Source: Paracidovorax citrulli (lineage in GTDB: Bacteria > Pseudomonadota > Gammaproteobacteria > Burkholderiales > Burkholderiaceae_C). From it: DNA of 61,036 nt. The position numbers were made by a program, and so were the translations under genes. Positions 32,418 to 40,540 of this stretch are shown here, in pieces; within the stretch, counting starts at the first letter, position 1; each line of letters starts with the position of its first letter. Location: assembly GCF_900100305.1 (NCBI RefSeq), contig NZ_FNEY01000028.1, forward strand, positions 13,497 through 74,532, read 5' to 3'. The notes beneath the pieces were generated by a model that was not told the DNA's origin, did no database searches, and saw nothing but the letters and a program-made list of their open reading frames with translations.

Positions 32418-33335
32418 ATGCAAGCCCTCTGGATGGTCCTCGCCGCATTCCTCTTCGCGAGCATGGGGGTCTGCGTGAAGATGGCATCGGAACACTTCAA
32501 CGCGGCCGAACTGGTGTGCTACCGGGGCATCATCGGCATGGCCATCCTCTGGGCGCTGGCGCGGCGCCAGGGCGTGGGACTGGGCACCCGCTACCCGGGC
32601 ATGCACGCCTGGCGCAGCCTGATCGGCGTCGTCTCGCTCGGCGCATGGTTCTACGCCATCGCGCACCTGCCGCTCGCCACGGCCATGACACTCAACTACA
32701 TTAGCAGCGTGTGGATCGCGGCCTTCATCGTGGGCGGTGCCCTGCTGGCCTGGCGGCCGTCGGGCGGCACCGGCGGCACGCGCCCGCCCCTGCAGGCCCC
32801 GCTGGTGATGACCGTGATGGCCGGGTTCGCGGGCGTGGTCATGATGCTGCGCCCCAGCCTGGACGCGCACCAGATGTTCGCGGGCCTCATCGGCCTGCTG
32901 TCGGGCCTGTCCGCCGCCTTCGCCTACATGCAGGTGATGGCGCTGTCGCGCATCGGCGAGCCGGAAACGCGCACGGTGTTCTATTTCGCGGTCGGCTCGG
33001 CCGTGGCGGGCGGCGCGGCCATGCTGCTCACGGGCGCCTCGGCCTGGCCGGGCTGGCCGGGCCTGTGGCTTCTGCCCATCGGCTTCCTGGCCGCCGCCGG
33101 CCAGCTCTGCATGACGCGCGCCTACGCGCGGGCGGGCTCGCAGCGCGGCACCCTGGTGGTCGCCAACCTGCAGTATTCCGGCATCGTGTTCGCGGGGGTG
33201 TACAGCGTGGTGCTGTTCGGCGACGACATTCCGCCCATCGGCTGGGCCGGCATGGCACTGATCATCGTGAGCGGGATCGTCGCCACGGTGCTGCGCGCGC
33301 GTGCGGCACCGGGAGCGCCGGCGGAAGAGCACTGA
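32418..33335 (+). CDS. DMT superfamily permease (EamA family)
   Basis: 305 aa with ten predicted membrane helices in two EamA repeats: the first with SEHFNAAELVCYRGIIGM and LPLATAMTLNYISSVWIAAF, the second with TRAYARAGSQRGTLVVANLQYSGIVFAG. The substrate is not readable from sequence. It lies 149 bp after the Rieske gene and before the sulfurtransferase gene, all on the same strand but with gaps large enough for separate promoters. Confidence 0.92.
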   Translation: MQALWMVLAAFLFASMGVCVKMASEHFNAAELVCYRGIIGMAILWALARRQGVGLGTRYPGMHAWRSLIGVVSLGAWFYAIAHLPLATAMTLNYISSVWIAAFIVGGALLAWRPSGGTGGTRPPLQAPLVMTVMAGFAGVVMMLRPSLDAHQMFAGLIGLLSGLSAAFAYMQVMALSRIGEPETRTVFYFAVGSAVAGGAAMLLTGASAWPGWPGLWLLPIGFLAAAGQLCMTRAYARAGSQRGTLVVANLQYSGIVFAGVYSVVLFGDDIPPIGWAGMALIIVSGIVATVLRARAAPGAPAEEH

Positions 33336-33509
33336 GCCGGCGCGGGGCACGGGCGCGGCATGCCGACGTCGTGCCACGCGGTTGGCGGCCTGCGCCGACG
33401 CCGGGCAGGCCCCGCACGCCGCACAATCCGCACCATGGGAGCCTGCCCGGCCGTACTTTCCGGGAACGCCGGTTTCCCATTCCCTCACGCTCCATCGACT
33501 GAACACGCC

Positions 33510-34409
33510 ATGGCCTACACCACCCTCATTTCCGCCGACGAACTCAAGGCGCTGCGCGCGAGCGGCACCCCCCTGATGGTCTTCGACTGCAGCTTCGATC
33601 TGGCGCATCCTTCGCGCGGGCACCAGCAGTACCTCGAATCGCACATCCCCGGAGCGGTGTACGCGCACCTCGACGAATCGCTCAGCGCCCGGCACGGTGC
33701 GCCCGGCGCGGGCGGCACGATCGTGGCGACGGAAGGCGACATGCCGGTATCCGGCGGCCGCCATCCATTGCCCCACCCCGAGCGCTTCGCGGCCTGGCTC
33801 TCCTCGGTGGGCTTTTCCAACGCGATGCAGGCGGTGGTGTACGACCGCAACGGCGCCAACTTCTGCGGGCGCCTCTGGTGGATGCTGCAGTGGGTGGGCC
33901 ACGAGGCCGTGGCGGTGCTCGACGGCGGGCTGCAGGCCTGGGAACAGGCCGGCGGCGAACTCGCGCACGGCGAGGAGCCCGCGCACTTCCAGGCGAACTT
34001 CGCCCTGGGCGAGCCCCTGCAGCGGCTGGCCACGGCCGCCGAGGTCCAGGCCGCCCTGGGCCAGCCGGGCCAGACGGTGGTGGATGCGCGCGCGCCCGCG
34101 CGCTACCGCGGCGAGGTGGAGCCGCTCGATCCGGTCGCCGGCCACATTCCCGGCGCGCTGAACCGCCCGTTCTCCGACAACCTCGGGCCCGACGGCCGCT
34201 TCAAGCCGGCCGCGCAACTGCGGGCCGAGTTCGAATCGCTGCTGGCGGGCCGCGATCCTTCCACCGTGGTGCACCAGTGCGGCAGCGGCGTGAGCGCCAC
34301 GCCCAACGTGCTGGCCATGCAGGTCGCCGGGCTGGGCCGGACCGCGCTGTTCGCGGGCAGCTGGAGCGAGTGGTGCGGCGATCCGTCCCGCCCCGTCGAG
34401 CGCGGCTGA
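33510..34409 (+). CDS. Sulfurtransferase with two rhodanese domains (SseA/TST-like)
   Basis: 299 aa. The N-terminal inactive rhodanese domain (about residues 5-140) has FDCSFDLAHPSRGHQQYLESHIPGAVYAHLD. The C-terminal catalytic domain (about 165-290) has the active-site loop HQCGSGVSAT with Cys257. The CGSGVSA loop fits 3-mercaptopyruvate or thiosulfate sulfurtransferases, which pass a sulfane sulfur to cyanide or thiols. The following genes also concern sulfur acquisition, but a functional link is only suggested by position. Confidence 0.92.
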   Translation: MAYTTLISADELKALRASGTPLMVFDCSFDLAHPSRGHQQYLESHIPGAVYAHLDESLSARHGAPGAGGTIVATEGDMPVSGGRHPLPHPERFAAWLSSVGFSNAMQAVVYDRNGANFCGRLWWMLQWVGHEAVAVLDGGLQAWEQAGGELAHGEEPAHFQANFALGEPLQRLATAAEVQAALGQPGQTVVDARAPARYRGEVEPLDPVAGHIPGALNRPFSDNLGPDGRFKPAAQLRAEFESLLAGRDPSTVVHQCGSGVSATPNVLAMQVAGLGRTALFAGSWSEWCGDPSRPVERG

Positions 34410-34459
34410 AACGCATAAGCTAGTCTGGAAATCTTCGTTCCCTTGCGGCGGGGACCGTC

Positions 34460-35728
34460 ATGAGAATGGCCCATGACCGCCCCAGGGCCGAAGATGACCG
34501 CACCGACTCCACACCACGGCTGCCGCTGCCGCCGCGTACGCCGCACCGCATCGCCAGCGAGGCCGAGGCACTCGACATCGCCCGCGCGCTGGCGCGCGAA
34601 TTCCGCCAGGACGCGGCATCGCGCGACCGCGAGCGCCGCCTGCCCTGGGACGAGATCGAGCGCTACACCGCGAGCGGCCTCGGCGGCATCGGCGTGCCGC
34701 GCGCCCACGGCGGCATCGGCGCCTCGTTCCGCACGCTGGCGGAGGTATTCGCCATCCTGTGCGCGGCCGATCCGTCGCTGGGGCAGATTCCGCAGAACCA
34801 CCATGCGCTCATCCGCCACCTGGTGGAGTTCGGCAGCCCGTCGCTGCAGCGCCGCATTTTCGCGGACGTACTGGCGGGGCACCGGCTGGGCAATGCCGGC
34901 CCGGAGCGCAAGGCCCGCGCGGCCGCCGTCCACCATGCGACGGCGCGGCTGCGGCGGGATGCGCAGGGAACGCTGCGCGCCAGCGGCACGCGCCACTATT
35001 CCACCGGGGCGCTGTTCGCGCACTGGGTGCCCTTCCGCGCGCAGGACGAGTCCGGCCGCCCGGTGCAGGTCTGGGTGCGCCGCACGGCGCCCGGGCTGCA
35101 GGTGATCGACGACTGGGACGCCTTCGGCCAGCGCACCACGGCCAGCGGCAGCGTCGTGCTGCAGGACGTGCCCGTGGAGGATGGCGACGTGGTCGCCCTC
35201 CACGCATCGCAGGACCGGCCCACGCTGACGGGGCCGTTCTCGCAACTGCTGCAGGCCTCCATCGACCTGGGAATCGCCGAGGGTGCCCTGGAGGACGCCC
35301 TCGCCTACGTGCGCGAGAAAACCCGGCCCTGGGTGGACTCCGGCGTGGAACACGCCCACGACGATCCGCACATCCTGCGCGAGGTCGGCGAACTGGCCAT
35401 CGACGTGCATGCGGCGCGCGAAGTGCTGGCCGAGGCCGCTGACCTGCTGGATGCAGCAGCCCAGGCACCGCTCACGGACGCCGCCAGCGCCGAGGCCTCG
35501 GTGGCGGTCGCGCGCGCGAAGGTGCTGACCACGGAGGCCGCGCTGCACGCCGGTGAACACCTGCTGGAACTGGCCGGCGCCTCGGCATCGCGCACCGTCC
35601 ACAACCTGGACCGGCACTGGCGCAATGCGCGTGTCCACACGCTGCACGACCCCGTGCGCTGGAAATACCACCTCATCGGCCGCTACGTGCTGAACGGCCA
35701 GGCGCCGCGCCGCCACCAGTGGAACTGA
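34460..35728 (+). CDS. SfnB-type acyl-CoA-dehydrogenase-like sulfur acquisition oxidoreductase (copy 1)
   Basis: 422-aa flavoprotein with the acyl-CoA dehydrogenase fold: N-terminal helical domain (RERRLPWDEIERYTASGLGGIGVPRAHGG), middle beta domain (GTRHYSTGALFAHWVPFRA) and C-terminal helical domain ending HNLDRHWRNARVHTLHDPVRWKYHLIGRYVLNG. These C-terminal residues are typical of the SfnB/DszC group, which works with FMNH2-dependent monooxygenases on organosulfur compounds. It lies 13 bp before a second, paralogous gene. Confidence 0.9.
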   Translation: MRMAHDRPRAEDDRTDSTPRLPLPPRTPHRIASEAEALDIARALAREFRQDAASRDRERRLPWDEIERYTASGLGGIGVPRAHGGIGASFRTLAEVFAILCAADPSLGQIPQNHHALIRHLVEFGSPSLQRRIFADVLAGHRLGNAGPERKARAAAVHHATARLRRDAQGTLRASGTRHYSTGALFAHWVPFRAQDESGRPVQVWVRRTAPGLQVIDDWDAFGQRTTASGSVVLQDVPVEDGDVVALHASQDRPTLTGPFSQLLQASIDLGIAEGALEDALAYVREKTRPWVDSGVEHAHDDPHILREVGELAIDVHAAREVLAEAADLLDAAAQAPLTDAASAEASVAVARAKVLTTEAALHAGEHLLELAGASASRTVHNLDRHWRNARVHTLHDPVRWKYHLIGRYVLNGQAPRRHQWN

Positions 35729-35741
35729 CCAAAGACCGCCC

Positions 35742-37019
35742 ATGACCGCACACACCCCGCAGGAACGGCACTCCCTGCAGCAGGCAGGCCCCACCCCGCC
35801 GGCATCGCCGGTGCCGCCGGCGCCCGCGCACCGGCCGCCGGTGCTGGACACGCCCGCACAGATCCTCGGCACCGCCGCCGCGCTCGCCCGCGCATGGGCG
35901 CCCCAGGCGCTGGCGCGCGACCGGGAGCGCCGGCTGCCCTGGACGGAAATCGAGGCCTACAGTGCCAGCGGGCTCTGGGGCATCACCGTGCCGCTGGCCC
36001 ACGGCGGTCCGGGCGCCGACGCCTGGACGCTCGCGCAGACCATCGCCACGGTCTCCGCGGCGGACGGATCGCTGGGCCACATCCCGCAGAACCATTTCCA
36101 CGCCCTCGAAGTGCTGCGCGTGGGCGGCACCGAAGCCCAGCAGCGCTTCTTCCACGGGCGCGTGCTGCAGGGCGAGCGCTTCGGCAACGCCCTGTCCGAA
36201 ACCGGCCACCGGGACTACCGGCGCCGCACCCGCCTGGAGCGCTCGGGCAGCGGCTGGGTGCTGCACGGGCGCAAGTCCTACTGCACCGGCGCGATCTTCG
36301 CGCACTGGATTCCCACGCAGGCGATGCAGCAGTTCCATGATGGCCGCGAGGTGAGCGTGATCGCCTTCGTGCCGCGCCATGCCCCCGGCATCACGGTGGA
36401 GGACGACTGGGACGGCATGGGCCAGCGCGTGACGGGCAGCGGATCGGTCGCGCTGGACGGCGTGCCGGTGCAGCCCGAATGGATCGTGCCGTTCCAGGCC
36501 AGCTTCGACCGGCCCACGGCCATCGGACCGTTCGCGCAGCTCATGCACGCGGCCATCGACCTCGGGATTGGCGAAGGGGCGCTGCAGGCCGCCCTGCCCT
36601 TCATCCGCGACCACGCGCGCCCCTGGATCGACGCGCAGGTGGAGCGCGCCACGGACGACCCGCTCACCCTGCACGCCGTGGGCGAGGTGGACCTGCGCCT
36701 GCGCGCGGCCCGCGCGATGCTGCGCCGGGCGGCGCGCTTCGTCGATGCCGCCCGGCACGCTCCCGATGAAGACACGGTGGCCGCCGCTTCGGTGGCCGTG
36801 GCCGAGGCCCGCGCGCTCGCCCACCGCGCTGGCCTGCTGGCTGCCAACAAGCTGCTGGAACTGGGCGGCACCTCCGCCACCGCCGCGGAACACGGCTTCG
36901 ACCGCTTCTGGCGCAACGTGCGCACCCACACGCTGCACGATCCGGTGCGGTGGAAGTACCACGCCGTGGGCAACCATGTGCTCAACGGCACCCGGCCGCC
37001 GCGCCACGGAGCCCTGTGA
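35742..37019 (+). CDS. SfnB-type acyl-CoA-dehydrogenase-like sulfur acquisition oxidoreductase (copy 2)
   Basis: 425-aa paralogue of the preceding gene with the same motif order (RERRLPWTEIEAYSASGLWGITVPLAHGG, GHIPQNHFHALEVLR, GRKSYCTGAIFAHWIP, EHGFDRFWRNVRTHTLHDPVRWKYH). The pair probably arose by duplication. Its stop overlaps the start of a decayed flavin-dependent monooxygenase gene (TGATG), showing that the three formed a coupled sulfur-acquisition operon. Confidence 0.9.
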   Translation: MTAHTPQERHSLQQAGPTPPASPVPPAPAHRPPVLDTPAQILGTAAALARAWAPQALARDRERRLPWTEIEAYSASGLWGITVPLAHGGPGADAWTLAQTIATVSAADGSLGHIPQNHFHALEVLRVGGTEAQQRFFHGRVLQGERFGNALSETGHRDYRRRTRLERSGSGWVLHGRKSYCTGAIFAHWIPTQAMQQFHDGREVSVIAFVPRHAPGITVEDDWDGMGQRVTGSGSVALDGVPVQPEWIVPFQASFDRPTAIGPFAQLMHAAIDLGIGEGALQAALPFIRDHARPWIDAQVERATDDPLTLHAVGEVDLRLRAARAMLRRAARFVDAARHAPDEDTVAAASVAVAEARALAHRAGLLAANKLLELGGTSATAAEHGFDRFWRNVRTHTLHDPVRWKYHAVGNHVLNGTRPPRHGAL

Positions 37020-37525
37020 TGCCCGGCGCGCACCGCACACGCCCAATCGTCCTCAACGCGTTCAGCATGAACACGGTGGGGCACATCAACCACGGCCTCT
37101 GGACGCATCCCCGCGACCGGTCGGGCGAATACCACTCGCTGGACTACCGGACCGGGCTCGCGCGCGAACTGGAGCGCGGCCTGTTCGACAGCCTCTTCCT
37201 GGCCGACATCGTCGGCGTGTACGACACCTACGGCCAGTCGGCCGATGTCACCCTGCGCGAATCGGTGCAGCTGCCGGTCAGCGCCCCCGTGCTGGTCGTG
37301 CCCGCCATGGCCGCCGCCACGCGGCACCTGTCCCACGCGGCACCTGTCCCACGCGGGAACTGGTCCGCGCCCTGCGCGCGGAGGTCGTGCGCGCGGGCCG
37401 CCACCCCGGCGACGTGAAGGTGGTGGAGGGAGGCTCACCGCCGTGCCCGGCGCCACCCGCCAGGAGGCCGAGGACAAGTACCGGGATTACTGCCGCCATG
37501 CCTCGTGGTGCCCGAACTGCAGCAA
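37019..37525 (+). pseudogene. Decayed LLM-class flavin-dependent monooxygenase (NtaA/SnaA/DszA type)
   Basis: The first about 100 codons are a good match to the family start (IVLNAFSMNTVGHINHGLWTHPRD, SLDYRTGLARELERGLFDSLFLAD, TLRESVQLPVSAPVLVVPAMA). After ATRHL the frame enters a perfect 16-bp tandem duplication (37321-37352). The sequence then resumes, in another frame, with the C-terminal part (RELVRALRAEVVRAGRHPGDVKVVEG) and shifts frame again into LTAVPGATRQEAEDKYRDYCRHAS before all similarity ends. About 190 middle residues and the C-terminus are missing (estimate from family length). The gene is therefore non-functional. Confidence 0.85.
37321..37352 (+). repeat. 16-bp tandem duplication at the pseudogene breakpoint
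   Basis: Two perfect adjacent copies of GCGGCACCTGTCCCAC mark the point where the monooxygenase frame breaks and its middle section is missing. Confidence 0.9.
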
Positions 37526-37910
37526 GGCCGCACACATGCCCCACGGATCCGGCCGGCGACACACGCGCCGCGACCCGCCGGCGTGCGGTGGGCCACGGCC
37601 GAGCTACGGCCGAGCTACGGCCGAGCTACGGCCGAGCCATAGGCAGTCCGTATCCACCCGATAGCCGCGGCTGCCGCCCCGGCGCGGCTCCGCCTCCCTG
37701 CGCAGCACGCTGTTCCTCGCATTCCTGTCGCGCCGCTGGCGGGCCTGTAAAGCAAATTCCTACATGCCCGGCTTGCCGACGAGACACGACGCACCTCCAA
37801 ACCCCGACTTAATTTCCGATTGGACCGAATTCACAATCCATTTCAACGGATCGCGACACACCTGCACACCGCCAGGGGCCTCGGGATCTGCTAACGGAAA
37901 GGAATGCACC
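37526..37910 (+). other. Non-coding stretch between the pseudogene and flhD, with an 11-bp tandem repeat
   Basis: Positions 37598-37637 hold three full copies and one partial copy of GCCGAGCTACG. From about 37740 the sequence becomes less GC-rich (for example ACTTAATTTCCGATTGG) and probably contains the flhDC promoter and leader. TTGGAC at 37820-37825 is a possible -35, but no good -10 partner is seen. The flhD ribosome site AAGGAA lies about 8 bp before its ATG. No gene is supported here. Confidence 0.6.
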
Positions 37911-38240
37911 ATGACCTCGGAACAACTTCTCGCTGAAATCCGCGAAGCCAACCTCACCTACCTGATGCTGGCCCAGACGCTGATCCGCCAGGACAAGGCC
38001 GAAGCCGTGTTCCGCCTGGGCATCAACGAAGACGCCGCGGACATCCTGGCCTCCCTCTCGGCGGCCCAGGTGCTCAAGCTGGCCTCCCGCAACACCCTGC
38101 TGTGCAGCTTCCGCGTGGACGACAACCTCGTCTGGAGCCTGCTCACCAACCACAACACGCCCAAGAAGGTCGGCAACGAAGCCACCAACACGCTGCACGC
38201 CAACATCCTCATGGCCAGCCGCGTGTCGGAAGTGCTCTGA
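37911..38240 (+). CDS. flhD: Flagellar transcriptional regulator FlhD
   Basis: 109 aa, subunit of the FlhD4C2 master activator of flagellar class II genes. LLAEIREANLTYLMLAQTLIRQDK and AMFRLGI-like AVFRLGINEDAADILASLSAAQVLKLA are diagnostic, and a single Cys in NTLLCSFR matches the conserved inter-subunit position. A strong ribosome site (AAGGAA) precedes the ATG. flhC follows after 53 bp. Confidence 0.97.
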   Translation: MTSEQLLAEIREANLTYLMLAQTLIRQDKAEAVFRLGINEDAADILASLSAAQVLKLASRNTLLCSFRVDDNLVWSLLTNHNTPKKVGNEATNTLHANILMASRVSEVL

Positions 38241-38293
38241 ACCTTCCCTGCCGCCGTCCGACCTTCCCGCCCATCCGCCTCCGAAAGACCGCC

Positions 38294-38845
38294 ATGACCG
38301 CAGCTGCCGCCCCCGTGAAGAGCGTCCTGAACGAATCCAAGCAGATCGAGCGCGCCGCCATGCTGATCCAGATGGGCGCCCGCATGCAGGTGCTGGAGTC
38401 GGAGACCTCCCTGTCGTACGAACGCCTGATCCGGCTCTACAAGGAAATCGCCGGCAAGTCGCCTTCCAAGGGCCAGCTGCCGTTCTCCACCGACTGGTTC
38501 CTCACCTGGCAGGAAAACGTCCACAGCTCCCTGTTCCTGAACATCTACGAATACCTGTCCAAGGGTGTGAGCCTGGATTCCGTGGAACTGCTCACCAAGG
38601 CCTACCGGCTCTACAGCGAGCAGGTCGCCACGGCCGAGATCGAACCCCTGTTGTCTTTCACCCGCGCATGGCGCCTGGTGAAGTTCGTGGATGCCGGTAT
38701 GCTCACGCGCACCAAGTGTTCCCGGTGCGGCGGCCATTTCGTCACCGAAATGTACGAAAATCCACGTGCCTACACCTGCGGGCTGTGCAATCCTCCGGCC
38801 CGCGCCGGCAAGAGCAAGTCGGCCGGCGCGCTGATGCTGCACTGA
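38294..38845 (+). CDS. flhC: Flagellar transcriptional regulator FlhC
   Basis: 183 aa, the DNA-contacting and zinc-binding partner of FlhD. The four zinc ligands are Cys142, Cys145, Cys162 and Cys165 (CSRC and CGLC). STDWFLTWQENVHSSLFLNIY and YRLYSEQ are conserved. The operon ends at a strong terminator about 100 bp downstream. Confidence 0.97.
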   Translation: MTAAAAPVKSVLNESKQIERAAMLIQMGARMQVLESETSLSYERLIRLYKEIAGKSPSKGQLPFSTDWFLTWQENVHSSLFLNIYEYLSKGVSLDSVELLTKAYRLYSEQVATAEIEPLLSFTRAWRLVKFVDAGMLTRTKCSRCGGHFVTEMYENPRAYTCGLCNPPARAGKSKSAGALMLH

Positions 38846-38943
38846 TCCATTCCCGCGGCCCGGCGGCTGTCCGCCCGCCGGCACGGTACGCATTTCCGGG
38901 ACCCATGCCCCGGCACATTTTTCCAAACGCGAGTTCCCCTTGT

Positions 38944-38969
38944 CCCGGCCTTGTGCCGGGATTTTTTTT
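38944..38969 (+). terminator. Terminator of flhDC
   Basis: CCCGGC stem, CTTGT loop, GCCGGG, then A and T8. It lies 3 bp before the stop of the convergent FlgO-family gene. Confidence 0.92.
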
Positions 38970-38972
38970 GGA

Positions 38973-39590
38973 TCACCGCATGGACAGCAGGATACGCACG
39001 TTGTCGTCCACCGGCACCACGTAGTCGTGGGCCGCCAGCACGGCATTGCCCTCGGGCCCCACCAGCTTCAGGCTCACGAACACCGATTGCGCCGTGGCGG
39101 CATAGGTGCCCACGACCACGGCCTGCGCGGCCTGCGCACGGCTCACGTCCCGCACCTCGCGCGACAGCAGCAGTTCGCCCTGCCCGGGCACCATCGCGAG
39201 GTTCTGCCGCATTTTCAGCTCGGTCACCCGCACGCCGCGCTGCACCATTCGCCCGGCGATCTGCTCGGAAAAAAGGCGCCCCAGGCGCGACGCCTCGCCC
39301 AGCCGGTCGATGTGCACCAGCGTGGCCACCAGCACGGGCTGGCGCGGATCCAGCTGCGGCACCTGCCGCAGCAGCGCATCGGCCGCGGCCTGGTTGGCCT
39401 CCAGCAGCGACTCCGCCGGCGAGCCGATGCCCAGCGCGCCCATCACGCCGCTGCCGCCGGCGGACGGCGCGGCGGCACCATAGTAGTAGCGGGCGCAGCC
39501 CGGCAGGCAGGCCGCGGCGGCCACCGCCACGCCCATGCGCAGCCAGGCGCGCCGCGGCGCCTGCCGCAGGATGGAATCTGCGTTCTTCAT
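38973..39590 (-). CDS. FlgO-family outer-membrane lipoprotein
   Basis: 205 aa. The signal sequence ends in a lipobox (AACLPGC). The FlgO domain follows: VLVATLVHIDRLGEASRLGRLFSEQIAGRMVQ, VTELKMRQNL, GELLLSREVRDVSRAQAAQAVVVGTYA and VVPVDDNVRILL. In Vibrio, FlgO and FlgP are outer-membrane proteins of the flagellar basal body needed for motility. Its start overlaps the stop of the upstream lipoprotein gene (ATGA), and it converges on flhDC. A flagellar role is likely by family and position. Confidence 0.88.
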   Translation of the reverse strand: MKNADSILRQAPRRAWLRMGVAVAAAACLPGCARYYYGAAAPSAGGSGVMGALGIGSPAESLLEANQAAADALLRQVPQLDPRQPVLVATLVHIDRLGEASRLGRLFSEQIAGRMVQRGVRVTELKMRQNLAMVPGQGELLLSREVRDVSRAQAAQAVVVGTYAATAQSVFVSLKLVGPEGNAVLAAHDYVVPVDDNVRILLSMR

Positions 39591-40351
39591 GGCGCCACCA
39601 CTTGCCAGGTCCTGACCGCTGCCGGCGCGGAGCCGGCAGCCGCCGGGTACCCCTGCGGCGCGGGAGGCAGGGGCAGATACACGGCCGCGTCGGCCTGGTC
39701 GATGAAATAGACGTCGCTCGTGCGGGCCAGGTAGCGGCCTTCGCTCTCCAGCGAGGTGGTGACGAGGATCTCGGTGCGTGCCGGCACGCGCGCCAGGCCC
39801 TGCGGCGTGGAACGTGCGGCCGCGGGCACCGCCACCGGCTGCGCCGCCAGCAGGTAGTCGCCGTTTTCCATGGAGGCGTCCCGCGCCACGCGCACGCCAT
39901 CGCCGAGCAGCACCGGCCGCCCACCTTCGCCGGGCGGCGCCACGTGCTGCACGAGCTGGACGTCCACGGCGAGCCGCACGCCGGAAGGCTGCGTGGACAG
40001 CGCCAGGCCGCGCTCGACCAGATGGGTGATCAGCAGCGTCCGGAATCCGGCGACGAAGCCGGGCACGTCCGGGCCGTCGGCCGCCGCCGGCACCACGTAG
40101 ATCGGATGCGCCCCCGCGGGCCATTCGCGCAGCTTCACGGCCGTGCGCGCCGCGACATCGGCGGCCAGCACGTCCCAGTGGTGCACGGCCCGCGCCGTCT
40201 TCTGCGTGGACGGGGCATGCACCACGGGCTGCGGCAGGTCCGGAGGCGCCGCGCAGCCGGCCAGCCCGGCAGTGCACAACAGCACGGCTGCCAGCGCCGG
40301 ACCGCTCCGGCGGGCGTTCGAAAACGGCGGAAATTCCGCAACGGGGGTCAT
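39587..40351 (-). CDS. Lipoprotein of unknown function, coupled to the FlgO-family gene
   Basis: 254 aa with a signal sequence and lipobox LAGC (ALAAVLLCTAGLAGC). The mature part contains a conserved-looking YVVPAAADGPDVPGFVAGFRTLLITHLVERGLALS segment, recalling the FlgO/FlgP-style surface lipoproteins, and a Pro/Ala-rich C-terminus. No firm family. The ATG at 40351 is preceded by GAGGAAAGG; a start 27 bp upstream is possible but weaker. First gene of a two-gene operon with the FlgO homologue. Confidence 0.8.
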   Translation of the reverse strand: MTPVAEFPPFSNARRSGPALAAVLLCTAGLAGCAAPPDLPQPVVHAPSTQKTARAVHHWDVLAADVAARTAVKLREWPAGAHPIYVVPAAADGPDVPGFVAGFRTLLITHLVERGLALSTQPSGVRLAVDVQLVQHVAPPGEGGRPVLLGDGVRVARDASMENGDYLLAAQPVAVPAAARSTPQGLARVPARTEILVTTSLESEGRYLARTSDVYFIDQADAAVYLPLPPAPQGYPAAAGSAPAAVRTWQVVAP

Positions 40352-40540
40352 GCGCTCGCACCTTTCCTCGGAATGCATGGCTGGATGCTAACGGCCGCGC
40401 GCCCGGCGAATGGGCGGAACAACGGCGCTTTCCCTGCCCAGTCTGGCGCCTGCGTCCATCGCGCCGACCGCGCCCCGCCGATGCCATGGCCGGGTGCCCG
40501 CCTACGCCCGCACGGGCTCCGGCCGCGCCACAATCCGCGC

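Noticed and set aside
37598-37637. Tandem repeat considered as a CRISPR array.
   Set aside because: Units are 11 bp and directly adjacent with no spacers and no cas genes.
37640-37760. Possible protein remnant with the translation LRSTLFLAFLSRRWRAC.
   Set aside because: Too short and unrecognisable; cannot be assigned to any family.
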